From: Nocardioides sp. T2.26MG-1
Lineage (GTDB): Bacteria; Actinomycetota; Actinomycetes; Propionibacteriales; Nocardioidaceae
Length of the DNA: 64,000 nucleotides
Assembly (NCBI RefSeq): GCF_950101795.1
Contig: NZ_CATNLZ010000001.1
Location: 255,382 to 319,381 of the forward strand
Direction: 5' to 3'
In this document: one piece after another, positions 56,465 to 64,000 of the stretch
How the letters are laid out: the number at the start of each line of letters is the position of its first letter
Numbering within the stretch: the first letter of the stretch is position 1
Notes under the pieces: model-generated
What the model was told of the DNA's origin: nothing
The model's input: only the letters and a program-made list of their open reading frames with translations
Databases searched by the model: none
Translations under genes and position numbers: made by a program

Positions 56465-57825
56465 CAGATCTCCTCCCCCGCGCCGCTGGTGGCAGCGCTG
56501 GGCTGTGACGTGGACGCTGAAGGTGACGCCGACGCGGTGACGGGTGAGCGACGGTCGAACGTCAGGGGCTGGGCCGCGCCGCGGACCGGGCCGCCGGTCG
56601 GCATCGGCGGCACCGGGTAGCCGCCCGCCGGAGCGGCCACCGGGGCCGGAGTCTCCTCCTCCTCGGTCCCGCCGACGAAGAACAGGACCAGGAAGAGAGC
56701 GGCGAGGACGCCGATGCCGATCAGGAGGTACTGCCGGTCGATGCCGCCGTCGAGCGAGATCGCGCGGATCGTGGCGACCGCGACGATCCACACCAGGGAG
56801 ATGGGGATCAACCGCTTCCAGCCGAATGCCATGAACTGGTCGTAGCGCAGGCGGGGCAGGGTGCCGCGCAGCCAGATGAAGATGAAGACGAAGAACAGGA
56901 CCTTGCCGAGGAACCACAGCACCGGCCAGTAGCCCTCGTTGGCGCCGGCCCACGCGTGGTCGAGCCAGAACGGCGCGTGCCAACCACCGAGGAAGAGCGT
57001 GGTGGCAACCGCGGAGACCGTGGCCATGTTGATGTACTCGGCGAGGAAGAACAGGGCGAACGTCATCGAGGAGTACTCGGTGTGGAAGCCGCCGACCAGC
57101 TCGCCCTCGGCCTCGGGAAGGTCGAACGGCGCGCGGTTGGTCTCACCGACCATCGAGATCATGTAGATCACGAACGACGGCATCAGGACCAGGCCGAACC
57201 ACAGGTTGTCCTGGGCAGCCACGATCTCCGAGGTCGACATCGAGCCGGCGTACAGGAACACCGCGACCAGCGCGAGGCCCATCGCGACCTCGTAGGAGAT
57301 CATCTGGGCGCTTGAGCGGAGACCGCCGAGCAGGGAGTACGTCGAGCCGCTCGACCAACCGCCGAGCACGATGCCGTAGATGCCGATCGAGGCGATCGCC
57401 ATGATGAACAGCACCGCGACCGGCATGTCCGTGAGCTGCAGCGGGGTGCGGGTGTCGGTGAACGGGATCTTGACCTCGGGCCCGAAGGGGATCACCGAGA
57501 ACGTCACGAACGACGGGATCACCGCGATCACCGGCGCCACCAGGTAGACGACCTTGTCGGCCGCCTTGGGGATGATGCCCTCCTTGAAGATCAGCTTGAG
57601 GGCATCGGCCAGCGACTGGAGCAGGCCGAAGGGGCCGTTGACGTTGGGGCCGGGGCGGTGCTGCATGCGTCCGACCACCCGGCGCTCGAACCAGATGTTG
57701 AACAGCGTCAGCAGCAGGAGGAGCACCAGGATCGTCACGGCCTTGAGCCCGATCACCCACCAGGCGTCGTGGCCGAACATCGAGAGGTCGTCGGCCTCCA
57801 TCGGGAGGACGGTCAAGGGGTTCAC
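56464..57825 (-). CDS. nuoH: NADH-quinone oxidoreductase subunit H
   Basis: 453 residues, eight-span subunit that forms the quinone pocket with Nuo[62 protein letters not shown] and [14 protein letters not shown] are diagnostic. A Pro/Ser/Ala-rich C-terminal tail of about 50 residues is extra. GTG start overlaps the nuoG stop (GTGA). Confidence 0.97.
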   Translation of the reverse strand: MNPLTVLPMEADDLSMFGHDAWWVIGLKAVTILVLLLLLTLFNIWFERRVVGRMQHRPGPNVNGPFGLLQSLADALKLIFKEGIIPKAADKVVYLVAPVIAVIPSFVTFSVIPFGPEVKIPFTDTRTPLQLTDMPVAVLFIMAIASIGIYGIVLGGWSSGSTYSLLGGLRSSAQMISYEVAMGLALVAVFLYAGSMSTSEIVAAQDNLWFGLVLMPSFVIYMISMVGETNRAPFDLPEAEGELVGGFHTEYSSMTFALFFLAEYINMATVSAVATTLFLGGWHAPFWLDHAWAGANEGYWPVLWFLGKVLFFVFIFIWLRGTLPRLRYDQFMAFGWKRLIPISLVWIVAVATIRAISLDGGIDRQYLLIGIGVLAALFLVLFFVGGTEEEETPAPVAAPAGGYPVPPMPTGGPVRGAAQPLTFDRRSPVTASASPSASTSQPSAATSGAGEEI

Positions 57826-60233
57826 GAGTCAGATCCCTTCGCGACGGTCACACGGCTGCCGGGTGAGGCCAGGTCGGCCAGCACGCCGTTGCCGAAGGAG
57901 TTGGCCGGCACCCAGACCACGCCGTCGTCGAGGTCGGCCGGCTCGGCCGGCAGCGTCACCGAGCCGCGGTCGCCGGTCAGCGTGACGGTCGGGCCCACGG
58001 CGTCGTACGTCGCTCGGCTCAGCCGCGCGACGGGCGCTCGGCCGGTGGCGCGGTAGGCCTTGTCGCCGTCCTGCATCGAGCCGTTGTCGACCAGCAGCTT
58101 CCAGGTCGCCAGCGCGAGCCCCTCGGTCGAGCCGGCAGCCGGGGCAGCGACCGCGTCGAGCGCGGCGCGCTCGCCGTCCCAGGGCCCCATCTCCTCCATC
58201 TGGGAGCGGGCCTCCTCGACGGTGCGGAACCCGAGCGGGCTGCCCATCTCCTCGGCGATCCCGGAGAGGATCCGCAGGTCGGGCAGCGAGGTCGGCTTGG
58301 CGAACACCGCCGGGAACGGCCGCGGGCGACCCTCCCAGGTGACGAACGTGCCGGCCTTGTCGGAGGCCGGCGCCACCGGGAACACGACGTCCGCGAGCCG
58401 GGTCACCTCGGTCTCGCGCAGCTCGAGTGCGACCACGAACGATGCGGCCTCGAGGGCGGCGCGGGTCGCGGCCGGGTCGGCCGTGTCGTCGGGGTCGACG
58501 CCGCCGACGACCAGGCCGCCGAGCTCACCGGAGCGCAGCGCGGCGACGATCGCGTCGGCGTCGCGGCCGGGTGCCTCGGGCAGCCCCTCGACGCCCCAGG
58601 TGGCAGCGGCGTCGACGCGGGCGGCCGGGTCGGCGACCGGGCGGCCACCGGGCAGCAGGTTGGGCAGGCAGCCGGTCTCGACCGCGCCCCGGTCGCCGGC
58701 TCGGCGCGGCACCCAGGCGAGCCGGGCGCCGGTGCGGGCGGCGAGGGCGGCCGCGGCGCTCAGGGCGCCCGGCGACGTGGCGAGGCGCTCGCCGACCAGG
58801 ATCACCGCGGTGGCATCGATCTCGACGGTTCCTGAGGAGGCGAGGGACGAGCCGTCTCGAAGGGCGGCGTGCGAGGTCAGGCCCTCGAGGGCCGCGGCCT
58901 CGGCGCCGGGGGCGGTGCGCACCAGCTGGCCGCTCATCTTGGTGAGCCCGCGCGAGGCGTACGGCGCGATCGAGACGACCCGCGTGCCCTTCGTGGACGC
59001 CTTGCGCAGGCGCAGGAAGATCATGCCGGCCTCGTCCTCGGGCTCGAGGCCCGCGAGCACCACGGTCTTGGCGGCCTCGAGGTCGGCGTACGTCACGGTG
59101 CTGCGGAGCACGACCTCGGAGGCGAGGAACGACGTCTCCTCCGCGGAGAGCGGACGGGACCGGAAGTCGACGTCGTTGGTGCCGAGCGCGACCCGGGCGA
59201 ACTTGCTGTAGGCGAACGCGTCCTCGGCCGTCACCCGGCCGCCGGTGAGCACCGCGCTGCTGCCTGCGGCGCGCAGGCCGCGGGCCGCGACCGCGAAGGC
59301 CTCGGTCCACGAGGCGGGGCGGAGCGAGCCGTCCTCATCGCGGACCTGGGGGTAGGTCAGCCGGTCCGGCTCGGTGGCGTAGTGGAACCCGAAGCGGTCC
59401 TTGTCGGTGATCCACTCCTCGTTGACCTCGGGGTCGTTGCCGGCGAGGCGGCGCATGACCTTGCCGCGCCTGTGGTCGACGCGGATCGCCGAGCCGCACG
59501 CATCGTGCTCGGCCACGCTCGGCGTCGACACGAGGTCGAAGGGGCGCGAGCGGAACCGGTAGTCGGCGCTGGTGAGCGCGCCGACCGGGCAGATCTGGAT
59601 GGTGTTGCCCGAGAAGTACGACTCGAAGGGCTCGCGCTCGTAGATGCCGACCTGCTGGAGGGCGCCGCGCTCGATCAGCGCGATGAACGGGTCGCCGGCG
59701 ATCTGCTCGGAGAAGCGGGTGCACCGCGCGCAGAGGATGCACCGCTCGCGGTCGAGCAGCACCTGCGCCGAGATGTTGATCGGCTTGGGGTAGGTGCGCT
59801 TGTAGCCGGTGAACCGCGACTCGCCGCGGCCGTTGGACATCGCCTGGTTCTGCAGGGGGCACTCGCCGCCCTTGTCGCACACCGGGCAGTCCAGCGGGTG
59901 GTTGATCAGCAGGAACTCCATGATCCCCTGCTGGGCCTTGTCCGCGACCGGGCTGGTGGCCTGGGTGTTGACGACCATGCCCTCGGCGACCGGCAGCGTG
60001 CAGGAGGCCTGGGGCTTGGGGAAGCCGCGGCCGTTGCCGGCGTCGGGGATGTCGACCAGGCATTGGCGGCAGGCGCCGACCGGGGCGAGCAGCGGGTGGT
60101 CGCAGAAGCGCGGGATCTGGACCCCGACCTGCTCGGCGGCCCGGATCACCAGCATCCCCTTGGGGACGCTGGTCTGGATGCCGTCGATGGTGACGGTGAC
60201 CAGGTCGTCGGTCTTCTCGGGTGTGGTGCTCAT
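57822..60233 (-). CDS. nuoG: NADH-quinone oxidoreductase subunit G
   Basis: 803 residues. Iron-sulfur part: [2Fe-2S] [20 protein letters not shown], the His/Cys site [30 protein letters not shown], and [4Fe-4S] [20 protein letters not shown]; then a molybdopterin-fold domain ([20 protein letters not shown]). The segment [13 protein letters not shown] (about residues 455-470) reads through a copy of the dispersed repeat (58826-58864), so part of this protein may be repeat-derived. ATG 60233. Confidence 0.95.
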   Translation of the reverse strand: MSTTPEKTDDLVTVTIDGIQTSVPKGMLVIRAAEQVGVQIPRFCDHPLLAPVGACRQCLVDIPDAGNGRGFPKPQASCTLPVAEGMVVNTQATSPVADKAQQGIMEFLLINHPLDCPVCDKGGECPLQNQAMSNGRGESRFTGYKRTYPKPINISAQVLLDRERCILCARCTRFSEQIAGDPFIALIERGALQQVGIYEREPFESYFSGNTIQICPVGALTSADYRFRSRPFDLVSTPSVAEHDACGSAIRVDHRRGKVMRRLAGNDPEVNEEWITDKDRFGFHYATEPDRLTYPQVRDEDGSLRPASWTEAFAVAARGLRAAGSSAVLTGGRVTAEDAFAYSKFARVALGTNDVDFRSRPLSAEETSFLASEVVLRSTVTYADLEAAKTVVLAGLEPEDEAGMIFLRLRKASTKGTRVVSIAPYASRGLTKMSGQLVRTAPGAEAAALEGLTSHAALRDGSSLASSGTVEIDATAVILVGERLATSPGALSAAAALAARTGARLAWVPRRAGDRGAVETGCLPNLLPGGRPVADPAARVDAAATWGVEGLPEAPGRDADAIVAALRSGELGGLVVGGVDPDDTADPAATRAALEAASFVVALELRETEVTRLADVVFPVAPASDKAGTFVTWEGRPRPFPAVFAKPTSLPDLRILSGIAEEMGSPLGFRTVEEARSQMEEMGPWDGERAALDAVAAPAAGSTEGLALATWKLLVDNGSMQDGDKAYRATGRAPVARLSRATYDAVGPTVTLTGDRGSVTLPAEPADLDDGVVWVPANSFGNGVLADLASPGSRVTVAKGSDS
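58826..58864 (-). repeat. Repeat-like segment inside nuoG
   Basis: On the minus strand CCTTCGAGACGGCTCGTCCC, then CGCCTCCTCAGGAACC, matching TTTCGAGACGGCTCG ... CTCCTCAACC of the dispersed repeat. It is in frame with nuoG. Confidence 0.5.
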
Positions 60234-60306
60234 GCGGGGTCCTCGCGAAGTTGTTCGATGGAGGAGCGGAGCGGGGGAATCGAAGAACTTCGTGGGGTGT
60301 TCATGC
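60225..60306. mobile_element. Short palindromic insertion between nuoF and nuoG with 11-bp flanking repeat
   Basis: GGTGCTCATGC (60225-60235) and GGTGTTCATGC (60296-60306), 10 of 11 identical, flank a 60-bp insert. One copy carries the nuoG ATG and the other the nuoF stop. The insert holds a 16-bp hairpin (GAAGTTGTTCGAT / ATCGAAGAACTTC, one mismatch, 60248-60290) and the same GGAGCGGAGCG core and GTGGGGTGT end as the nuoJ/nuoK insert. Confidence 0.7.
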
Positions 60307-61611
60307 TGTGGCTCCGGCAGGTGCGAAGACGGTGGCCGCCGCCGGGTCGAACGGACAGCCGCCATGGGTGAGGTGGGCGACGTACTCGTCGCGGAAGAAC
60401 TGGATCGAGCTCGCGACCGGGCTGACGGCGCCGTCGGCCAGGGCGCAGAACGACCGGCCGAGGATGTTGTCGCACTGGTCGAGAAGCAGGTCGAGGTCGG
60501 CCTCGGTGCCCTGGCCCTTCTCGAGCGCGGCGAGCACCTGGACCAGCCACCACGTGCCCTCGCGGCACGGCGTGCACTTGCCGCAGGACTCGTGCTTGTA
60601 GAACTCCGTCCACCGCAGCGTCGCCCGCACCACGCACGTGGTGTCGTCGAAGATCTGCAGCGCGCGGGTGCCGAGCATGGAGCCGGCCGCGCCGACGCCC
60701 TCGAAGTCGAGGGGTACGTCGAGGTGCTCGGCGGTCAGCAGCGGCGTGCTGGAACCGCCGGGGGTCCAGAACTTCAGCTCGTGGCCCTCGCGGATGCCGC
60801 CCGCAAGGTCGATGAGCGTGCGCAGCGTGATGCCGAGGGGGGCTTCGTACTGGCCGGGCCGCTTGACGTGCCCGGAGAGCGAGAAGATGCCGACGCCCTT
60901 GGACTTCTCGGTGCCCATGGAGGCGAACCAGGAGTGCCCGTTGGCGATGATGCTCGGCACGGACGCGATCGACTCGACGTTGTTGATGACCGTCGGGCTG
61001 GCGTAGAGGCCGGCGACCGCGGGGAACGGCGGGCGCAGCCGCGGCTGGCCGCGACGGCCCTCGAGGCCCTCGAGCAGCGCGGTCTCCTCGCCGCAGATGT
61101 AGGCGCCGGCACCGGCGTGCACCACGATGTCGAGGTCGTAGCCGGAGCCGTGGATGTTCGTGCCGAGGTGGCCGGCAAGGTAGGCCTCCTGGACCGCGCG
61201 CTGCACGCGCCGGATCACGTGGAGGACCTCACCGCGGATGTAGATGAACGCCTTGGTCGCGCGGATGGCGTAGGAGCTGATGATCACGCCCTCGACGAGG
61301 GTGTGCGGGCTGGCCATCATCAGCGGGATGTCCTTGCAGGTGCCCGGCTCGGACTCGTCCGCGTTGACCACGAGGTACTTCGGCTTGGGGTTGTCCTGCG
61401 GGATGAAGCCCCACTTCATGCCCGTCGGGAAGCCCGCACCGCCACGGCCGCGAAGGCCGGACTCCTTGACCGCGTCGATGATCGCGTCGGGCGCCATGCC
61501 GAACGCCTTGTCGAGGGCGGCGTAGCCGCCGCGGGACTCGTAGGAGGCCAGCGTCCAGCTGCGCTCGGCGTCCCAGTTGTCGGTGAGGACGGGCGTCAGT
61601 ACGTCGGTCAC
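60301..61611 (-). CDS. nuoF: NADH-quinone oxidoreductase subunit F
   Basis: 436 residues. NADH site [23 protein letters not shown] site region [20 protein letters not shown], [4Fe-4S] motif [20 protein letters not shown] plus the fourth Cys in [11 protein letters not shown]. Entry point of electrons from NADH. GTG start overlaps the nuoE stop (GTGA). Confidence 0.97.
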   Translation of the reverse strand: MTDVLTPVLTDNWDAERSWTLASYESRGGYAALDKAFGMAPDAIIDAVKESGLRGRGGAGFPTGMKWGFIPQDNPKPKYLVVNADESEPGTCKDIPLMMASPHTLVEGVIISSYAIRATKAFIYIRGEVLHVIRRVQRAVQEAYLAGHLGTNIHGSGYDLDIVVHAGAGAYICGEETALLEGLEGRRGQPRLRPPFPAVAGLYASPTVINNVESIASVPSIIANGHSWFASMGTEKSKGVGIFSLSGHVKRPGQYEAPLGITLRTLIDLAGGIREGHELKFWTPGGSSTPLLTAEHLDVPLDFEGVGAAGSMLGTRALQIFDDTTCVVRATLRWTEFYKHESCGKCTPCREGTWWLVQVLAALEKGQGTEADLDLLLDQCDNILGRSFCALADGAVSPVASSIQFFRDEYVAHLTHGGCPFDPAAATVFAPAGATA

Positions 61612-62369
61612 TTGTCGCTCCCGGTTCCGTCGTCCACTTGCTTGGTCTCGCTCTCCGCGCGCGAGGTGTCCGCCTGCTCGACGGCCTCCTCCTTGGTGTC
61701 CGCCGTGCGGCCACTGCCACCCGACTGCTCCGACGCGGGCGCCGTCCAGCCGCGTTCGCGGGCGATGCCGAGGCCGACGAGCGACGCCGGGCCGGCGCTC
61801 GGGCCCTCGTCGGCGAGGTCGTCGGGGAAGCCGGCCAGCACCCGCTCGGCCTCGCGCCAGGTCACGACCCGCGGGCCGCGCGTGGAGCGGACCTCCTTGC
61901 CGGTGCGGAGGTCGTCGATGATCTGCATGGCGGTCTCAGGGGTCATGTTGTCCATGAACTCCCAGTTGACCATCATCACCGGCGCGTAGTCGCAGGCCGC
62001 GTTGCACTCGACGTGCTCGAGGGTGATCTTGCCGTCCTCGGTGGTCTCGTCGTTGCCGACGCCGAGGTGGTCCTTGAGCCGCTCGAAGATCGCGTCGCCG
62101 CCCATGACCGCGCACAGCGTGTTGGTGCAGACGCCGACGTGGTAGTCGCCGACCGGGCGGCGCTTGTACATCGTGTAGAACGTCGCGACCCCGCTGACCT
62201 CGGCCGCGGTGATGCCGAGCAGCTCGGCGCAGGCCTCGATGCCCTCGGGCGTGATCCGGCCCTCGACCGACTGCACGAGGTGGAGCATCGGCAGCAGCCC
62301 GCTGCGCGGCTCCGGGTAGCGCGCGGCGATCTCCTGGAGCTCGCCGTACGTCTCGGTGGACAGCGTCAT
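61608..62369 (-). CDS. nuoE: NADH-quinone oxidoreductase subunit E
   Basis: 253 residues, thioredoxin-like [2Fe-2S] subunit: [20 protein letters not shown] and [20 protein letters not shown] hold the four cysteines. A C-terminal tail of about 60 residues rich in E, S and D ([20 protein letters not shown]) is longer than usual. ATG overlaps the nuoD stop (ATGA). Confidence 0.97.
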   Translation of the reverse strand: MTLSTETYGELQEIAARYPEPRSGLLPMLHLVQSVEGRITPEGIEACAELLGITAAEVSGVATFYTMYKRRPVGDYHVGVCTNTLCAVMGGDAIFERLKDHLGVGNDETTEDGKITLEHVECNAACDYAPVMMVNWEFMDNMTPETAMQIIDDLRTGKEVRSTRGPRVVTWREAERVLAGFPDDLADEGPSAGPASLVGLGIARERGWTAPASEQSGGSGRTADTKEEAVEQADTSRAESETKQVDDGTGSDK

Positions 62370-63706
62370 CTGTCGACGCCTCCCATCACAGGGTCGATGG
62401 ACGCGATCGCGACGATGACGTCGGCGACCATGCCGCCCTCCGCCATCACGCTGGTCGCCTGCAGGTTGGTGAACGACGGGTCGCGGAAGTGCGCCCGGAA
62501 CGGGCGGGTGCCGCCGTCGGACACCACGTGCGCGCCGAGCTCGCCACGCGGGGACTCCACCGGCACGTAGGCCTGGCCGGCCGGGACCCGGAAGCCCTCC
62601 GTCACCAGCTTGAAGTGGTGGATCAGCGCCTCCATCGACTCGCCCATGATGTGGCGGATGTGGTCGAGGCTGTTGCCCATGCCGTCGCTGCCGATCGCGA
62701 GCTGGCTGGGCCAGCCGATCTTCTTGTCGTCGATCATCACCGGTGCGCCGTCGAGGTCGGCCAGCCGGTCGGCCGCCTGCTCGATGATGCGCAGCGACTC
62801 CCACATCTCGTTGAGGCGGACCCGGAACCTGCCGTAGGAGTCGGAGGTGTCCCAGGTCTGGACGTCGAAGTCGTAGGTCTCGTATCCGCAGTACGGCTGG
62901 GTCTTGCGCAGGTCCCACGGGTAGCCGGTGCTGCGCAGCACCGGGCCGGTGATGCCGAGCGCCAGGCAGCCCTCGAGGTCGAGGTGGCCGATGCCCTCCA
63001 GGCGGCCCTTGAAGATCGGGTTGGCGTTGCAGAACGCGGCGTACTCCGGCAGCCGCTTCTTCATCAGGGCCACGAAGCCGCGGATCTCGTCCAGGGCGCC
63101 CGGGGGCAGGTCCTGGGCGACGCCGCCGGGCCGGAAGAACGCGTGGTTCATCCGCAGGCCGGTGATCAGCTCGAACAGGTCCAGGCAGAGCTCGCGCTCG
63201 CGGAACCCGATCGTCATCACGGTCAGGGCGCCGAGCTCCATGCCGCCGGTCGCGATGGCCACCAGGTGGGAGGAGATCCGGTTGATCTCCATGAGCAGGA
63301 CCCGCATCACCGAGGCCTTCTCGGGGATGCGGTCCTCGATGTCGAGGAGCCGCTCGACGCCGAGCACGTACGTCGCCTCGTTGAAGAAGGGGCTGAGGTA
63401 GTCCATCCGGGTGCAGAACGTGACGCCCTGCGTCCAGGTGCGGTACTCCATGTTCTTCTCGATGCCGGTGTGCAGGTAGCCGATGCCCGCGCGGGCCTCG
63501 GTGACCGTCTCGCCGTCGAGCTCGAGGATCAGCCGCAGCACGCCGTGGGTCGAGGGGTGCTGGGGGCCCATGTTGACGACGATGCGCTCCTGGCCCTCCT
63601 CCTCGGCGAGGCCGTCGGCGATCTGGTCCCAGTCCTGCCCGGTGACCGTGAAGACCCGGCCCTCGCTGGTGTCGCTGGAGCCGGAGTAGAGGTCCTGATC
63701 AGTCAT
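62366..63706 (-). CDS. nuoD: NADH-quinone oxidoreductase subunit D
   Basis: 446 residues, 49-kDa subunit that lines the quinone cavity with Nuo[55 protein letters not shown] and [20 protein letters not shown] are conserved. ATG overlaps the nuoC stop by one base, so nuoC and nuoD are separate genes here. Confidence 0.97.
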   Translation of the reverse strand: MTDQDLYSGSSDTSEGRVFTVTGQDWDQIADGLAEEEGQERIVVNMGPQHPSTHGVLRLILELDGETVTEARAGIGYLHTGIEKNMEYRTWTQGVTFCTRMDYLSPFFNEATYVLGVERLLDIEDRIPEKASVMRVLLMEINRISSHLVAIATGGMELGALTVMTIGFRERELCLDLFELITGLRMNHAFFRPGGVAQDLPPGALDEIRGFVALMKKRLPEYAAFCNANPIFKGRLEGIGHLDLEGCLALGITGPVLRSTGYPWDLRKTQPYCGYETYDFDVQTWDTSDSYGRFRVRLNEMWESLRIIEQAADRLADLDGAPVMIDDKKIGWPSQLAIGSDGMGNSLDHIRHIMGESMEALIHHFKLVTEGFRVPAGQAYVPVESPRGELGAHVVSDGGTRPFRAHFRDPSFTNLQATSVMAEGGMVADVIVAIASIDPVMGGVDR

Positions 63707-64000
63707 CAGTTGTAGCTCCTGCGCTGGTCGGGCGGCGGGATGGTGCCGCCCTTGTACTCCACGGGGATGCCGCCCAACGGGTAGTCCTTGCGCTGGGGGT
63801 GGCCCGGCCAGTCGTCGGGCATCAGGATGCGGGTGAGGGCCGGGTGGCCGTCGAAGACGATGCCGAACATGTCGAACGTCTCCCGCTCGTGCCAGTCGGC
63901 CGTGGGGTAGACCGCGACGACCGACGGGACGTGCGGGTCGCCGTCGGGGGCGGTGACCTCGAGCCGGATCCGGCGGTTGTGGGTCATCGAGAGCAGGTGG
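63706..64000 (-). CDS. nuoC: NADH-quinone oxidoreductase subunit C (3' part)
   Basis: C-terminal 97 or so residues; the gene continues beyond the right edge. The NuoC signature [20 protein letters not shown] is followed by [20 protein letters not shown]. The earlier residues in the window ([12 protein letters not shown]) are inside the protein, so no start is annotated. Confidence 0.95.
   Translation of the reverse strand, partial: HLLSMTHNRRIRLEVTAPDGDPHVPSVVAVYPTADWHERETFDMFGIVFDGHPALTRILMPDDWPGHPQRKDYPLGGIPVEYKGGTIPPPDQRRSYN

Overview
The window comes from a very GC-rich actinobacterial chromosome, most likely Nocardioides or another member of the Nocardioidaceae. The evidence is the codon usage, the gene order tRNA-Thr/tRNA-Met/rpmG/two MaoC-fold dehydratases and tRNA-Trp/secE/nusG/rplK/rplA/rplJ, a menaquinone-type 14-subunit complex I operon, korAB, and many genes that start directly after a -10 box. 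Species assignment is inference.

Layout: 1-3392, the tRNA-Trp/secE/nusG/rplK/rplA/rplJ translation cluster (minus strand), with an L10-type leader before rplJ. 3573-8031, aspartate aminotransferase, an adenosine-deaminase-family enzyme, a TetR regulator divergent from a membrane protein with paired operators, and a DUF4190-like protein. 8034-10380, murB, two MaoC-fold dehydratases, rpmG, tRNA-Met and tRNA-Thr. 10411-13852, a thioesterase-like protein, an amidase and a ROK regulator. 13940-17950, an Entner-Doudoroff operon zwf-edd-eda divergent from the ROK gene. 17985-28352, mixed housekeeping and accessory genes (methyltransferase, tag, CHRD protein, pirin, YdeP-type molybdopterin oxidoreductase, GT4 glycosyltransferase, an AAA ATPase with a foreign look, aldo/keto reductase) with two decayed genes. 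28369-31670, homogentisate catabolism (hmgA, an unknown gene, fahA). 31592-40383, an MptB-like mannosyltransferase, a deazaflavin-type nitroreductase, a phosphodiesterase, a dehydrogenase fused to an NTF2-like domain, a LysR regulator, tRNA-Tyr, yajQ, a beta-helix protein and a lipoprotein. 40399-44132, a sulfate ABC transporter. 44453-47517, korAB behind a perfect 20-bp palindrome of KstR type. 47569-64000, rarD, a long-chain polyprenyl diphosphate synthase and nuoN to nuoC (nuoC runs off the end).

Functional themes: glucose-6-phosphate goes to pyruvate by the Entner-Doudoroff route, tyrosine/homogentisate to fumarate and acetoacetate, 2-oxoglutarate is oxidised with ferredoxin (KorAB), and NADH feeds complex I. 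The polyprenyl synthase overlapping nuoN probably makes the menaquinone side chain that complex I needs.

The most unusual signal is a family of short palindromic repeats (about 40-70 bp). Several sit between genes, two appear to have become part of coding sequence (hmgA, nuoG), one carries the start codon of the adenosine-deaminase-like gene, and two roughly 60-bp insertions lie exactly at overlapping stop/start junctions of the nuo operon (nuoJ/nuoK and nuoF/nuoG). Each of those two is flanked by an 11-12 bp direct repeat that looks like a target-site duplication which kept both genes intact. A second theme is leaderless transcription: at least fifteen genes have a TAnnnT-like box 6-7 nt before an ATG or GTG.
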